Position numbers and translations under genes: made by a program | Assembly: GCA_030018005.1 (NCBI GenBank) | Contig: JASEGT010000013.1 | Coordinates: 1-41,495, forward strand | Source: Actinomycetota bacterium | Lineage (GTDB): Bacteria; Actinomycetota; Aquicultoria; Aquicultorales; Aquicultoraceae | Reading direction: 5' to 3' | DNA length: 41,495 nucleotides | Notes under the pieces: generated by a model | Told to the model about the DNA's origin: nothing | The model's input: only the letters and a program-made list of their open reading frames with translations | Database searches by the model: none | Shown here: positions 8,335-16,063 of the stretch, one piece after another | Layout of the letters: every line of letters begins with the position of its first letter | Position numbering within the stretch: the stretch's first letter is position 1

Positions 8335-9960
8335 TTACGTATTTAACCAGATGCGCAGCAACTGAGCGACGTCTCCGGGTCTCTCTTTCGCCAGGCTTTG
8401 TATCTCCTCTTTCGTGAGCTGCGACTTTCGCTGCTCAATCTGCATCTCTCTCTTCTTCTCAGGTGTAATCTTGCTGATATTTATATCTCCGAGATCTAAA
8501 CCCGCGGCCCCAGCCACCGATACCGAGCGTGGTGTCAACAACTCCGGTTGTCTTGCCGGCCTTACACTAGAGATGACTTTCAAGAGTGCGAACAAGCCTA
8601 CCATAAACAAAATCGCTACCAACGCATATTTGCCATATTCCGCGTACATCTCCCTTTGCTGGGCATCAGCTATAGCTTTTTCTTCCTTTTTCATCCATTC
8701 GGTGTCAAACGGCACGCTGCTTACGGTTAGCACATCACCCCGGCCCTTGTCGATACCGCAAGCCGCCGACACCAATTCCTCAATCGTCTCATCGCGAATC
8801 GGCTTGCTTCCATCGTTGTTAACGACTACTGCGACCGACAACTTCTTGAGCTCGCCGGGCGCCTTCACCTCTTGTTCGCTGATTTCGGTAAAACCATAAT
8901 TGGTCGTTTTCTTCTGCCGCGAATAGGTTGAGTCACCATCGCCCTGGCCAGCACTCGGGTACGTCGCGGATGCCTGTTGGTCCGTCGTATTAGAGCTCGG
9001 CACCTGGGAAGTGACTCCGGGAATACCTCCGGGCGAGGCGCCTTGGCCCTCGTATTTCTCTTTGTCTACATCTTCACTGATTACGACAGGTGTCTCTCCT
9101 TGTTTAACGATTTTGCTTGCCGTGTTCTTCTGGGTGAAGTCAAGGTCGGCCGAGACTCGCACAACGGCATTGCTCTCGCTTCCCAAGACCTTTCCGAGCA
9201 TAGACTCGATTGATGTCTCGAGAGTTCCCTCATAAGCTTCCTTCGCACCCAGCTGGGTCTTCGTGTAATTACCACCCGATGCGAACGACGAATCTCCGGT
9301 AGCCTCATTCAAAATATTGCCGGTGGTATCAACGACCGTTATGTTCTCGGTTTTTAGCCCTTCGATGCTCTTCGAGACCAGGTTTACAATACCTTGAACC
9401 TTACTATCGGCAAGCCTGGCACCGGCACGGGGCTTTATTACGACTGATGCCGTCGCCGGATTCTCCTTGTCTTTATAGAGTGAAGGTTCGGGCAAGACTA
9501 TGTGCACCCTGGCTCCCTCTATCTCATTTATCTGCGAGATAGTCCTCCCCAACTCGCCCTCCAGGGCTCTTCTATAATTGAGCTTCTGAGCGAACTCCGA
9601 TAATCCAAAATTGGTCTGGTCGAATATCTCGAAACCGACCGTGCCTCCTTCGGGCAAGCCCTCGCCGGCCAGCTGGATACGGGCTTCATGCACCTGATTG
9701 CTCGGAACCTCGATTATGCTTGAACCGTTGAGCCGGTAGGGGACTTTCTTCTCTTGGAGCTTAGCTACGATAGCACCTGCGTCTTCGGAGCTCAAATTCG
9801 AAAAAAGAACGGAATATGATGGTCTTGAGACCCAAAAGAAGAGCGAACCCAGCGCAACGACAAATAAGATGATCGTCATCAAGATAATCATCTTCTGATT
9901 TATGTCCAGCTTATCCCAGCCTGTTTTGGCGTTTTCAAGCATTCCAGGGGGCGATGCCAT
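8335..9960 (-). CDS. fliF: Flagellar MS-ring protein FliF
   Basis: FliF forms the membrane MS-ring on which the rod, C-ring and export gate are built. The 541-residue protein has one N-terminal membrane helix (about 24-46, IILMTIILFVVALGSLFFW) and the ring-building YscJ/FliF domain (VPYRLNGSSIIEVPSNQVHE; LEGELGRTISQINEIEGARV). A low-complexity periplasmic loop (about 310-350) comes next, then a second membrane helix (about 443-463, KYALVAILFMVGLFALLKVI). The C-terminal FliG-binding tail ends DVAQLLRIWLNT. Both membrane segments and the full length are present. The ribosome site is weak (AAGGTGG, distant). Confidence 0.97.
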   Translation of the reverse strand: MASPPGMLENAKTGWDKLDINQKMIILMTIILFVVALGSLFFWVSRPSYSVLFSNLSSEDAGAIVAKLQEKKVPYRLNGSSIIEVPSNQVHEARIQLAGEGLPEGGTVGFEIFDQTNFGLSEFAQKLNYRRALEGELGRTISQINEIEGARVHIVLPEPSLYKDKENPATASVVIKPRAGARLADSKVQGIVNLVSKSIEGLKTENITVVDTTGNILNEATGDSSFASGGNYTKTQLGAKEAYEGTLETSIESMLGKVLGSESNAVVRVSADLDFTQKNTASKIVKQGETPVVISEDVDKEKYEGQGASPGGIPGVTSQVPSSNTTDQQASATYPSAGQGDGDSTYSRQKKTTNYGFTEISEQEVKAPGELKKLSVAVVVNNDGSKPIRDETIEELVSAACGIDKGRGDVLTVSSVPFDTEWMKKEEKAIADAQQREMYAEYGKYALVAILFMVGLFALLKVISSVRPARQPELLTPRSVSVAGAAGLDLGDINISKITPEKKREMQIEQRKSQLTKEEIQSLAKERPGDVAQLLRIWLNT

Positions 9961-9979
9961 GAGCTAATTCTCACCCACC

Positions 9980-10282
9980 TTAAACTTGCATTCTCATTAC
10001 TTCCTGATACGCTTCCATTACTTTGTTCCTGAGTTGGATTGTCAGCTGCATTGCGACGCTTGCTTTTTCTACTGCGATCATTACTTCATGGACATCAAGC
10101 TCACCAGCGGCGAATTTCTCGACCGCCGTATCTGCGCTTTTCTGCAATTCAGATACTTTGTTGATTGTTTGATCGAAGACCTCGGTAAATGAGCCAAGGA
10201 CTTTCCCTGATGGGCTTTCGATCTTAGCTGGTGAGATTGCCGCACCCTGTATCGGATTGAGCTTAATGGGAACTATTTCCAT
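9980..10282 (-). CDS. fliE: Flagellar hook-basal body complex protein FliE
   Basis: FliE joins the MS-ring/export gate to the proximal rod. The 100-residue product ends in the family's conserved helical region: FAAGELDVHEVMIAVEKASVAMQLTIQLRNKVMEAYQEVMRMQV, of which VMIAVEKASVAMQL is the clearest motif. Small size, position between flgC and fliF, and this C-terminus all fit. The ATG has GAAGG about 9 bases upstream. It is exported by the type III system without a cleaved signal. Confidence 0.95.
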   Translation of the reverse strand: MEIVPIKLNPIQGAAISPAKIESPSGKVLGSFTEVFDQTINKVSELQKSADTAVEKFAAGELDVHEVMIAVEKASVAMQLTIQLRNKVMEAYQEVMRMQV

Positions 10283-10300
10283 ATCAGCCGACCTTCTTTA

Positions 10301-10732
10301 CTATATCTCTAGCGATTTCATGGCCATACTTTTTGCTGCGTTCATCACAGTGACATTGGCCTCATAGGCACGCGTCGCTGCAATCATGTTTACCATCTCT
10401 GTTACGACATTTACATTCGGCATTGCTACATATCCATTCGCGTCCGCGTCCGGGTGCTCGGGGTTGTATGTCAAGCGTGGAGCGCTACTATCTTTCAATA
10501 TGGCCGCTACCTTGACTCCTTGTCCTGCGGAAGTGCTGCCTGCGCTCCCAAGTAATTGAGAAAAACCGCCTCGACCCTGCGGCGTCATGACGATATCCCG
10601 CCTTCGGTATGGGCCGCCTTCGGCCGTCCTCGTCGTGTTTGCGTTGGCAATATTGCTCGATATCGTGTCCAGCCATAAACGATTTGCGCTAAGACCCGAT
10701 GAGCTTATCCGCAGCGTCGAAAATATACTCAC
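10301..10732 (-). CDS. flgC: Flagellar proximal rod protein FlgC
   Basis: FlgC is a proximal rod subunit. The 143-residue sequence carries the N-terminal rod signature SSNIANANTTRTAEGGPYRRR (about residues 25-45) and the C-terminal helix motif NVNVVTEMVNMIAATRAYEANVTVMNAAK, in which MIAATRAYEAN is diagnostic. Start is GTG with a perfect GGAGG 6 bases upstream. Three bases separate it from the flgB stop, so the two are co-translated. No deviations were seen. Confidence 0.96.
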   Translation of the reverse strand: MSIFSTLRISSSGLSANRLWLDTISSNIANANTTRTAEGGPYRRRDIVMTPQGRGGFSQLLGSAGSTSAGQGVKVAAILKDSSAPRLTYNPEHPDADANGYVAMPNVNVVTEMVNMIAATRAYEANVTVMNAAKSMAMKSLEI

Positions 10733-10735
10733 TTC

Positions 10736-11152
10736 TTACCTCCTTCCTTCATTGATGACATTCTTAAGACCCGTAAAACGGCTTGCGATCAGCTGTGCCA
10801 TAGTATTGAATCGGATATTGTTTTCCGCCAAATTCGTCATCTCTTCATCGACATCGACGTTGTTACCATCCTCGCGCATTGAAGTCGCGTTAAGCACGTC
10901 GACTCGCGCACCGACCCCCGCAAGCGACCTTCCTCCAGGTAAGTGTCGCGCATCTGTCTGCTGCATTCGAGAATCATACTTCTTATCCAGCGCACGCTTC
11001 AACTCCCCCTCAAAGAGAACGTCTCGCTTTTTATAGCCAGGTGTATTAATATTCGCGATGTTCCCCGAGATTACCTGCTGTCTAAGTGAAGTAGCATCCA
11101 TACCTTTTTGCAGAGCAACGAACGTATCGCCCGAAAATAATTTCCCAATCAA
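10736..11152 (-). CDS. flgB: Flagellar proximal rod protein FlgB
   Basis: FlgB is the most proximal rod subunit. The 138-residue product contains the rod signature SGNIANINTPGYKKRDVLFE (about 28-47) and the C-terminal motif VDVDEEMTNLAENNIRFNTMAQLI. The probable start is TTG with GGGGGTGA about 6 bases upstream; the TTGA overlap with the stop of the HTH gene indicates translational coupling between that regulator and the basal-body genes. The family assignment is secure. Confidence 0.95.
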   Translation of the reverse strand: MIGKLFSGDTFVALQKGMDATSLRQQVISGNIANINTPGYKKRDVLFEGELKRALDKKYDSRMQQTDARHLPGGRSLAGVGARVDVLNATSMREDGNNVDVDEEMTNLAENNIRFNTMAQLIASRFTGLKNVINEGRR

Positions 11153-11376
11153 TTCTGGTCACCCCCAGCCGCTTCCAAGCTCTCAAAGACCTCTTCAAAA
11201 TTGCTCCCCGACGCTATATACTTGTCAATAAGCGCCTTGGGGAAACGCCATTCCTTGCCTATTTTAAGGCCCGGCAATTTTTTCTCGCGCGCGAGCCTAC
11301 AAACCGTAATCTGGCTCATCTGCAAATATTCGGCAAGCTGTTTTGCGGTCATGATATCGGTGATAGTCTTCTTCAT
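11149..11376 (-). CDS. BldC/excisionase-family HTH DNA-binding protein at the head of the flagellar operon
   Basis: A 75-residue protein that is nearly all one winged helix-turn-helix of the excisionase/BldC type (TIGR01764, HTH_17). Residues 9-46 read MTAKQLAEYLQMSQITVCRL followed by AREKKLPGLKIGKEWRF, the hallmark of this MerR-related fold. A short acidic tail (NFEEVFESLEAAGG) follows. The start ATG has GGAGG 6 bases upstream. It is the first gene of the basal-body operon and overlaps flgB by 4 bases, so it is made in step with the rod genes. The upstream region has two 17-bp direct repeats. I infer a flagellar operon regulator, possibly autoregulatory. Such proteins bind DNA, but the target here is unproven. 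Confidence 0.85.
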   Translation of the reverse strand: MKKTITDIMTAKQLAEYLQMSQITVCRLAREKKLPGLKIGKEWRFPKALIDKYIASGSNFEEVFESLEAAGGDQN

Positions 11377-11452
11377 CGCAATCCTCCGGCTTTACCATTG
11401 GTCTCGCTGGCTAAGCACCAAATCCTTTATCCAGCAAGCAATGGCTTCATAT

Positions 11453-11482
11453 ATATTAAGATAAAGTCCGGTTGTTTATCAA
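11453..11482 (-). promoter_or_regulatory. Candidate vegetative-type promoter for the HTH-flgB operon
   Basis: On the minus strand TTGATA (11477-11482) and TAATAT (11453-11458) are separated by 18 bases, giving five and four matches to TTGACA and TATAAT. Transcription would begin about 70 bases before the HTH start codon. The spacer contains almost all of one of the two direct repeats, the arrangement MerR-type regulators use. It is a prediction from sequence only. Confidence 0.45.
11461..11477. promoter_or_regulatory. Direct repeat 1, candidate operator
   Basis: ATAAAGTCCGGTTGTTT, matching the copy at 11521 in 15 of 17 positions. It lies between the proposed -35 and -10 elements of the HTH-flgB operon. 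It is a candidate binding site for the HTH protein encoded just downstream. Confidence 0.55.
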
Positions 11483-11520
11483 CTAATTAGCCAGATTATT
11501 ATTTTTTAGATGCTTTTTTT

Positions 11521-11537
11521 ATAAAATGCGGTTGTTT
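11521..11537. promoter_or_regulatory. Direct repeat 2, candidate operator
   Basis: ATAAAATGCGGTTGTTT, starting exactly 60 bp from the first copy and in the same orientation. The two differ at only two positions, in an intergenic region that is otherwise AT-rich and not repetitive. A TTGTG-N7-CACAA inverted repeat (11545-11561) and a TATCG-TTTT-CGATA inverted repeat (11569-11582) lie further upstream of the operon. Confidence 0.55.
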
Positions 11538-11629
11538 GCGCTTTTTGTGTGCTAATCACAAGCCATTCTATCGTTTTCGATAAGATATAACATCATTACG
11601 ATGTTTCCTATCTCGCAGCTCTAGAACAA

Positions 11630-11824
11630 TTACATGCGAGCGGCGAAGAAAACAATTCTCGGCTCAAGATCTGAGGAATCTTCGGGGAGGTTGATGTTGA
11701 TTTGATTTGTGCGGAATACTTCTGTCATTCGGTATTCCTTGGCCCCTGTTACCAGCCCGGCCCTGTCAACCCTTTGTTCGCCTCGCGCCTCAGAATCTAT
11801 ATTTAAAGCTATTGCTTCCGACAT
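11630..11824 (-). CDS. 64-residue orphan protein with a sigma-28-type promoter
   Basis: A small acidic protein (MSEAIALNIDSEARG... ending RIVFFAARM) with no signal peptide, membrane segment or family I can recognise. Evidence that it is a gene: ATG with AAGGAG 5 bases upstream, and a sigma-28-like promoter (TAAA-N16-GCCGAAAT) that would place the transcript start about 30 bases before the ATG. It sits alone between the glycosyltransferase genes and the basal-body operon. Expression with late flagellar genes would suggest a filament, motor or chemotaxis accessory, but nothing in the protein says which. Confidence 0.65.
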   Translation of the reverse strand: MSEAIALNIDSEARGEQRVDRAGLVTGAKEYRMTEVFRTNQININLPEDSSDLEPRIVFFAARM

Positions 11825-11861
11825 CTTCGCTCCTTGTCAACGGCCTCGCGACCTAATGTTA

Positions 11862-11889
11862 ATTTCGGCAAAGAGCAGAAGACGCTTTA
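11862..11889 (-). promoter_or_regulatory. Sigma-28-like promoter of the 64-residue ORF
   Basis: Minus strand TAAA (11886-11889), 16-base spacer, GCCGAAAT (11862-11869): a perfect -35 and seven of eight -10 positions of the SigD/FliA pattern TAAA-N14-16-GCCGATAT. It lies in the 92-bp gap after the glycosyltransferase-TPR gene, at the right distance from the ATG at 11824. Confidence 0.55.
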
Positions 11890-11916
11890 AGGTTTTTTTA
11901 AGATTAATAGGCTTGC

Positions 11917-14070
11917 TTATATGTTCTGTCTAAGCTCGGCAATTAGGAGGGAGTTCGGATATTTGCCTGCGCCGGCGTCGAAGACCTCCGCGGCGAGGCC
12001 TATCTCACCTTGTTTTATGAGGGTGCGCCCTAACAGTACGAAGAGCCCGAGTTCTTCGACTCCTCTATACAGCGCTTCAAAGAAAAAAGTCTTGGCCTCT
12101 TCAAAGAACTCATTGTCAAACGCAGTGCCACCAAGGATATAAAAAGACTCTCCGTCTGCACTTCCGCTTTCGTACGCGTGAATCAGTTCTTCAACAGCGA
12201 TTTCGTTATAACCGGCATCATAATATATCTTCCCAAGAAAGAGACTGCTCTCGCCTGGCGATAGGCCTAGCTCGTCTAATAGGGCTACGGCTTTTTCAAA
12301 GACGTCCAGATTCTTCAGCTCTAAGAGTTTCCCCATAAGGTCGGCGACAATTTGCAGGGCGCTATCTTTCTCGGCGCCATCCAGCGAAATCGAAGAAACC
12401 TGTCCTTCCGACAGAGAAGCTATCGATCGATAAATCGCATGAACCAAAGCAAAATCTTCGATGCTTTTGATGAGGTCGATGGCCTCAATCGCTCGTTTGC
12501 TATCTCCGATGAGCATGAAGCAGACTGACTTGTTTGCGCATGCCGCAGAGTAATGTTGGCTCGATATCGCGACCTTATCGAATTCAGCGATCGCCTCCTT
12601 GAAATACCCCAGATTGAACAAGCATTCCCCCTTAAGGAGCGCCGTTTGGGAGGGGGCAGATCCCCTTTTCACTAGTTGTTCTACGTATATGAGGCTTATA
12701 TCATAATAGCCGGTTTGACTAAATAAGAGCGCTAAGGAAGAAAGCACGGCCTCGGATGTCAGGTCAACCTGCGACTCTAGAATTTGCCTGACATTTTCCG
12801 GCCCGTCTTTGCGCATTAGAAGCAGGCCTAAATCATATGCGGCCCGACCATACCCGGCATTCAGCGCCAGAGCTTTTTCATAATAGCATATAGACTTCGC
12901 CTCATCACCGAGCGCCATATATGTTCGGGCGGCCATGTATGCTGCCATATAGCTACCGACACCTGAATGACTGGAATAGAGGCTTCTATGCGAGCCCATC
13001 GTCAAGCAAGTCTCAAAACACGTTGTGGCCGATTCATAGTCGCGCTCCTCGAAATGGACTAGTCCTTCCAGGTAGAATAGGTCCACGTATTCCGGATAAG
13101 CGTCTTGAGCGTCCCTGAGCAGCTTGAGTGCCTCCTGGTACCGGCCCAAGCCCTTAAGACACAGAGACATGTTGCTCGCGAGCCTCGCAGCATTCTGAAT
13201 ATCCGAGCCCGAGAGATTCGCGAAAGCACGCTTGTAGCTCTCGAGCGCTCTCTTAAAATCACCCTGCGCTAAGTAATCGACCCCGACTTTGATTCGAAGA
13301 CTGAAATCACCCGAGCCGTCGTCCCGCTCGCTCATAATAATCCTAAGGTCACGCTGCGCTTTGTTGGCTTTCGGCTTATTCAGGTACCCGAAATTGTTGA
13401 TCCTGACCTCTGCGACACCAACACTTGGGTTATTTTGTCGAGCGCTCACCTTCAACTGCTCCTGGTCTGCGTCAGCGAAACGATACTCCGATTTGTTCCG
13501 CCAGAGCCTGAAAGAAAGACTTGAAACGGCACCGTCTTCCTCCCGCGCCCCGACGTAATATATTTCACCAAGATAGAATCCACTATGATCGATGTCTTGA
13601 AGCAATTCAGCCAGCTTCGATACGTCCTCCGCTATCAACTCATCATCGGCATCTAGAAAGAGCACCCAGTCGCAGGTAGCGTTCTCCAGACAGATGTTGC
13701 CGGCTTCAGACCAACTATTGTTCCACGGGTGGAAAACTACCTTGGCTCCGTGACTTCGCGCAATTTCTACGGTCTGGTCGGATGAGCCTGTATCCACAAC
13801 AATAATCTCGTTCGCTATGTCTTTGATGCTCTCCAAACTCCGTGCAATATTGGTCTCTTCATTTCTAACTATCATGGCTACTGATAGTGACGCAAGCTCA
13901 ATATGCTTATCCGGAAATCGCCAGGGCTCCTGCATGTAGCGTGTAGCAAAGACCTCTATCGGGTCGCTTTCTCCCAAATCATCTGCCGGGAAACCCGGGG
14001 CTGTGCTCGTCAAACCAAACACTAAACCACAGTCGCTCTTTCTCTCGTCGTCTAGCTTTTTACCAGGCAC
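11917..14070 (-). CDS. Family 2 glycosyltransferase with TPR repeats
   Basis: A 717-residue protein. An N-terminal extension precedes a GT-A (GT2) domain at about 60-260 with SVAMIVRNEETNIARSLES, the nucleotide-binding IIVVDTGSSDQT, and the metal-site motif FLDADDEL. From about residue 265 to the end are many TPR-like helix pairs (for example AYPEYVDLFYLEGLVHFEE and AYMAARTYMALGDEAKSICY). This architecture is common for sugar transferases that act on proteins or surface glycans. It starts with GTG inside the end of the upstream transferase gene (19-base overlap), so the two form a unit. Location between the flagellin and basal-body operons suggests flagellin glycosylation; the acceptor and sugar cannot be read from sequence. 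Confidence 0.88.
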   Translation of the reverse strand: MPGKKLDDERKSDCGLVFGLTSTAPGFPADDLGESDPIEVFATRYMQEPWRFPDKHIELASLSVAMIVRNEETNIARSLESIKDIANEIIVVDTGSSDQTVEIARSHGAKVVFHPWNNSWSEAGNICLENATCDWVLFLDADDELIAEDVSKLAELLQDIDHSGFYLGEIYYVGAREEDGAVSSLSFRLWRNKSEYRFADADQEQLKVSARQNNPSVGVAEVRINNFGYLNKPKANKAQRDLRIIMSERDDGSGDFSLRIKVGVDYLAQGDFKRALESYKRAFANLSGSDIQNAARLASNMSLCLKGLGRYQEALKLLRDAQDAYPEYVDLFYLEGLVHFEERDYESATTCFETCLTMGSHRSLYSSHSGVGSYMAAYMAARTYMALGDEAKSICYYEKALALNAGYGRAAYDLGLLLMRKDGPENVRQILESQVDLTSEAVLSSLALLFSQTGYYDISLIYVEQLVKRGSAPSQTALLKGECLFNLGYFKEAIAEFDKVAISSQHYSAACANKSVCFMLIGDSKRAIEAIDLIKSIEDFALVHAIYRSIASLSEGQVSSISLDGAEKDSALQIVADLMGKLLELKNLDVFEKAVALLDELGLSPGESSLFLGKIYYDAGYNEIAVEELIHAYESGSADGESFYILGGTAFDNEFFEEAKTFFFEALYRGVEELGLFVLLGRTLIKQGEIGLAAEVFDAGAGKYPNSLLIAELRQNI

Positions 14071-15875
14071 AAGCCCACCCCCCCTCTGTCGTCGACCCTA
14101 ACCTTTTTAGCCACCATCATATAATGAGAGTATTGAATCTCGGCGGTCAGGCTTGCCGCCGCTACATTCAACGGTTTGATACTCTTCATAAACGCACTCG
14201 CCTCATCGGAGTCGACGCACCCATTGGTAATTCCCTCAACGGCTTCGATCTCAAATCCTGCCAATTTGAACATATAAACGATTTCTCGAAGGGTAAACGA
14301 TTTGGGATGGGTCCCGTCTAAGGTGCCGTTACCGCTATAGCGCCAACAACCCTTTAGGAAATCCTTTATGACCGGCAAGTACAGTGTGTTGGGGATGCAA
14401 GCAATGATTCTCCCGTTCGCGGTCAAGAGGTTACCCTGCTTTACCAGCGCTCGCCAGGGCTCCTGCAAGTTCTCAAGCACCCCCCTGTAGATAATGCAAT
14501 CAAAGAAATTACTCCTAAACGGAAGCTCCACTTCCTCGGTATTGCCTATGATCACCTTGTCGAGGCGATCGATGGCCTTGTTCGCGACGACCTCGTTCTC
14601 TTCAACGCCGAAAATCTCCTTCACGCCTTTTGACCTCAAAATATCGCCAAGCAGTCCTTCGCCGCAGCCAATTTCCAGAACCCTCTTTGCATCGGCCGGC
14701 ACAGACCTCGCAAGAATCTCGTCGTCTCTTCGGGAATTAAACCTGTTCTTTTCGTAGAGATACGCCTGATCGTTGTTTACGGATGAGATGGCATCTTGAA
14801 TCAATACCCCGTTATCCTGGTGCAACGCATGCTCTAGTATAAACTCTAGTCTGTTGACGTAAGTGTGCTCTTTTAAACATCGCTCTCGTGCGAGAAGAGC
14901 CATTTCTTCTCTCTCATCAGAATGCTCTACGTAATGCGCGATTTTATCGGCTAACTCAACGGGCGATGTGAAGATGTCGACCTCTTTGCCGACCTCAAAG
15001 TATCTTTCAAGATTGGGTGATGCACTCTCGATCAGCTGGAAGCCGCCACTGGCCGCAATCTCGAACGTCTTGTGGTCCGGCGAAGAGCGCACGATATTGT
15101 ATTCTTGCCCGTTGACTCGCAACGTCAAATCGCGGTTACCCTGCAGATTTAGATTTATCTTTGCATTCGAATAGTATCTTGCCCTATCCGCGGCGTATAT
15201 CGCACGGTTAGAAATCGACTTATTAAGCATATGTGCGGATTTTAACGCGTCCCATCGCTCACCTATGATTCTCGTTCGAACATCGCTGTCGACAAGAAAA
15301 CCCGCTATCGCATCGATGATCTCGGCAGGGCCGCCCTCGCCCGACCCGATAGCGCACACGTCATACTCAAAATGGGAAACCGGCTGTTTTTTAAAGACGC
15401 CCGGGAATGCCGCTTGTGGCAAGTAAGACACATTCTTGCAACCGCAATCGAGGTAAATTTCGACGAGGTTCGACTCGAATGTGAATACATAGTCGTAAAC
15501 ATGTGCGTGTTTAAGTGTCTCAGCTACCCCGCTATCGTCCAGAACCCACAGCACAACTACGGCTCCCGTTTTTTGTATCGACCGGACAGTCATCGGCGGC
15601 AGAAAACAGCCTTGGGTTGTCAGAACCAAATCGGGCTCAAACTCAGAGACGAGCTGCAGAAGCGGAGCGACTGAATACTTATATAGGTGATTAGATGAAT
15701 AATCTATATCATATGCTTCTTTCGCATGATTAAACACGTCGTCAAAGAATTTGATGTGGGCGGCAAAATCAAAAAACCTGTAATCGACGTCCATATCGCG
15801 AAGGGTCAGGTCGATATACCTATCAAACGGCTTATCAGCCGAATCCAGGCCGGAGTTAACGAATACAACCTTCAC
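14052..15875 (-). CDS. CgeB-like glycosyltransferase fused to a SAM methyltransferase
   Basis: This 607-residue protein (from a GTG at 15875) has two parts. Residues 1-350 resemble CgeB/DUF3880-type glycosyltransferases, with the GT-B C-terminal core YYSNAKINLNLQGNRD and KTFEIAASGGFQLIES. Residues 375-560 are a class I methyltransferase with the SAM-binding motif VLEIGCGEGLLGDIL, the acidic strand FGVEENE, and the Methyltransf_11 stretch FFDCIIYRGVLENL. A TTG at 15893 would extend the N-terminus by 6 residues but lacks a good ribosome site; GGAGAAGGGG lies upstream of 15875. The pairing suggests transfer and O-methylation of a sugar on one surface polymer, plausibly flagellin. The substrate is unknown. 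Confidence 0.86.
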   Translation of the reverse strand: MKVVFVNSGLDSADKPFDRYIDLTLRDMDVDYRFFDFAAHIKFFDDVFNHAKEAYDIDYSSNHLYKYSVAPLLQLVSEFEPDLVLTTQGCFLPPMTVRSIQKTGAVVVLWVLDDSGVAETLKHAHVYDYVFTFESNLVEIYLDCGCKNVSYLPQAAFPGVFKKQPVSHFEYDVCAIGSGEGGPAEIIDAIAGFLVDSDVRTRIIGERWDALKSAHMLNKSISNRAIYAADRARYYSNAKINLNLQGNRDLTLRVNGQEYNIVRSSPDHKTFEIAASGGFQLIESASPNLERYFEVGKEVDIFTSPVELADKIAHYVEHSDEREEMALLARERCLKEHTYVNRLEFILEHALHQDNGVLIQDAISSVNNDQAYLYEKNRFNSRRDDEILARSVPADAKRVLEIGCGEGLLGDILRSKGVKEIFGVEENEVVANKAIDRLDKVIIGNTEEVELPFRSNFFDCIIYRGVLENLQEPWRALVKQGNLLTANGRIIACIPNTLYLPVIKDFLKGCWRYSGNGTLDGTHPKSFTLREIVYMFKLAGFEIEAVEGITNGCVDSDEASAFMKSIKPLNVAAASLTAEIQYSHYMMVAKKVRVDDRGGVGLCLVKS

Positions 15876-15992
15876 CTGCAACCCCTTCTCCAACCACTTC
15901 TAGACAAAGACTTTAATTACTGCTGCAATCGTAAGAATACCAAACTATACTATATCCATGTTATCAAAAATCTATAACAGAAGCGACGCGTT

Positions 15993-16028
15993 GTAAAGCA
16001 ATGAAGCATTAGCGCCTCATTGCTTTAC
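15993..16028. terminator. 12-bp inverted repeat downstream of the exoprotein gene
   Basis: GTAAAGCAATGA (15993-16004) and its exact complement (16017-16028) flank a 12-base loop, beginning 36 bp past the stop of the PxKF gene. There is no T-run on either side, so it is not a classical intrinsic terminator. It may act as an mRNA 3'-end stabiliser or a weak terminator. The remaining 100 bp before the transferase gene is AT-rich with a possible TATAGT -10 element but no convincing -35. Confidence 0.45.
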
Positions 16029-16063
16029 GAGCCATTAGAAGATTAGTTTGCACTTATCGTATA

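Noticed and set aside
8414-8899. 161-residue plus-strand open frame inside fliF
   Set aside because: Antisense shadow of fliF, which is complete and well conserved.
11545-11561. TTGTG-N7-CACAA inverted repeat resembling a CRP site
   Set aside because: Spacing and half-sites differ from TGTGA-N6-TCACA; recorded only as an unassigned inverted repeat.
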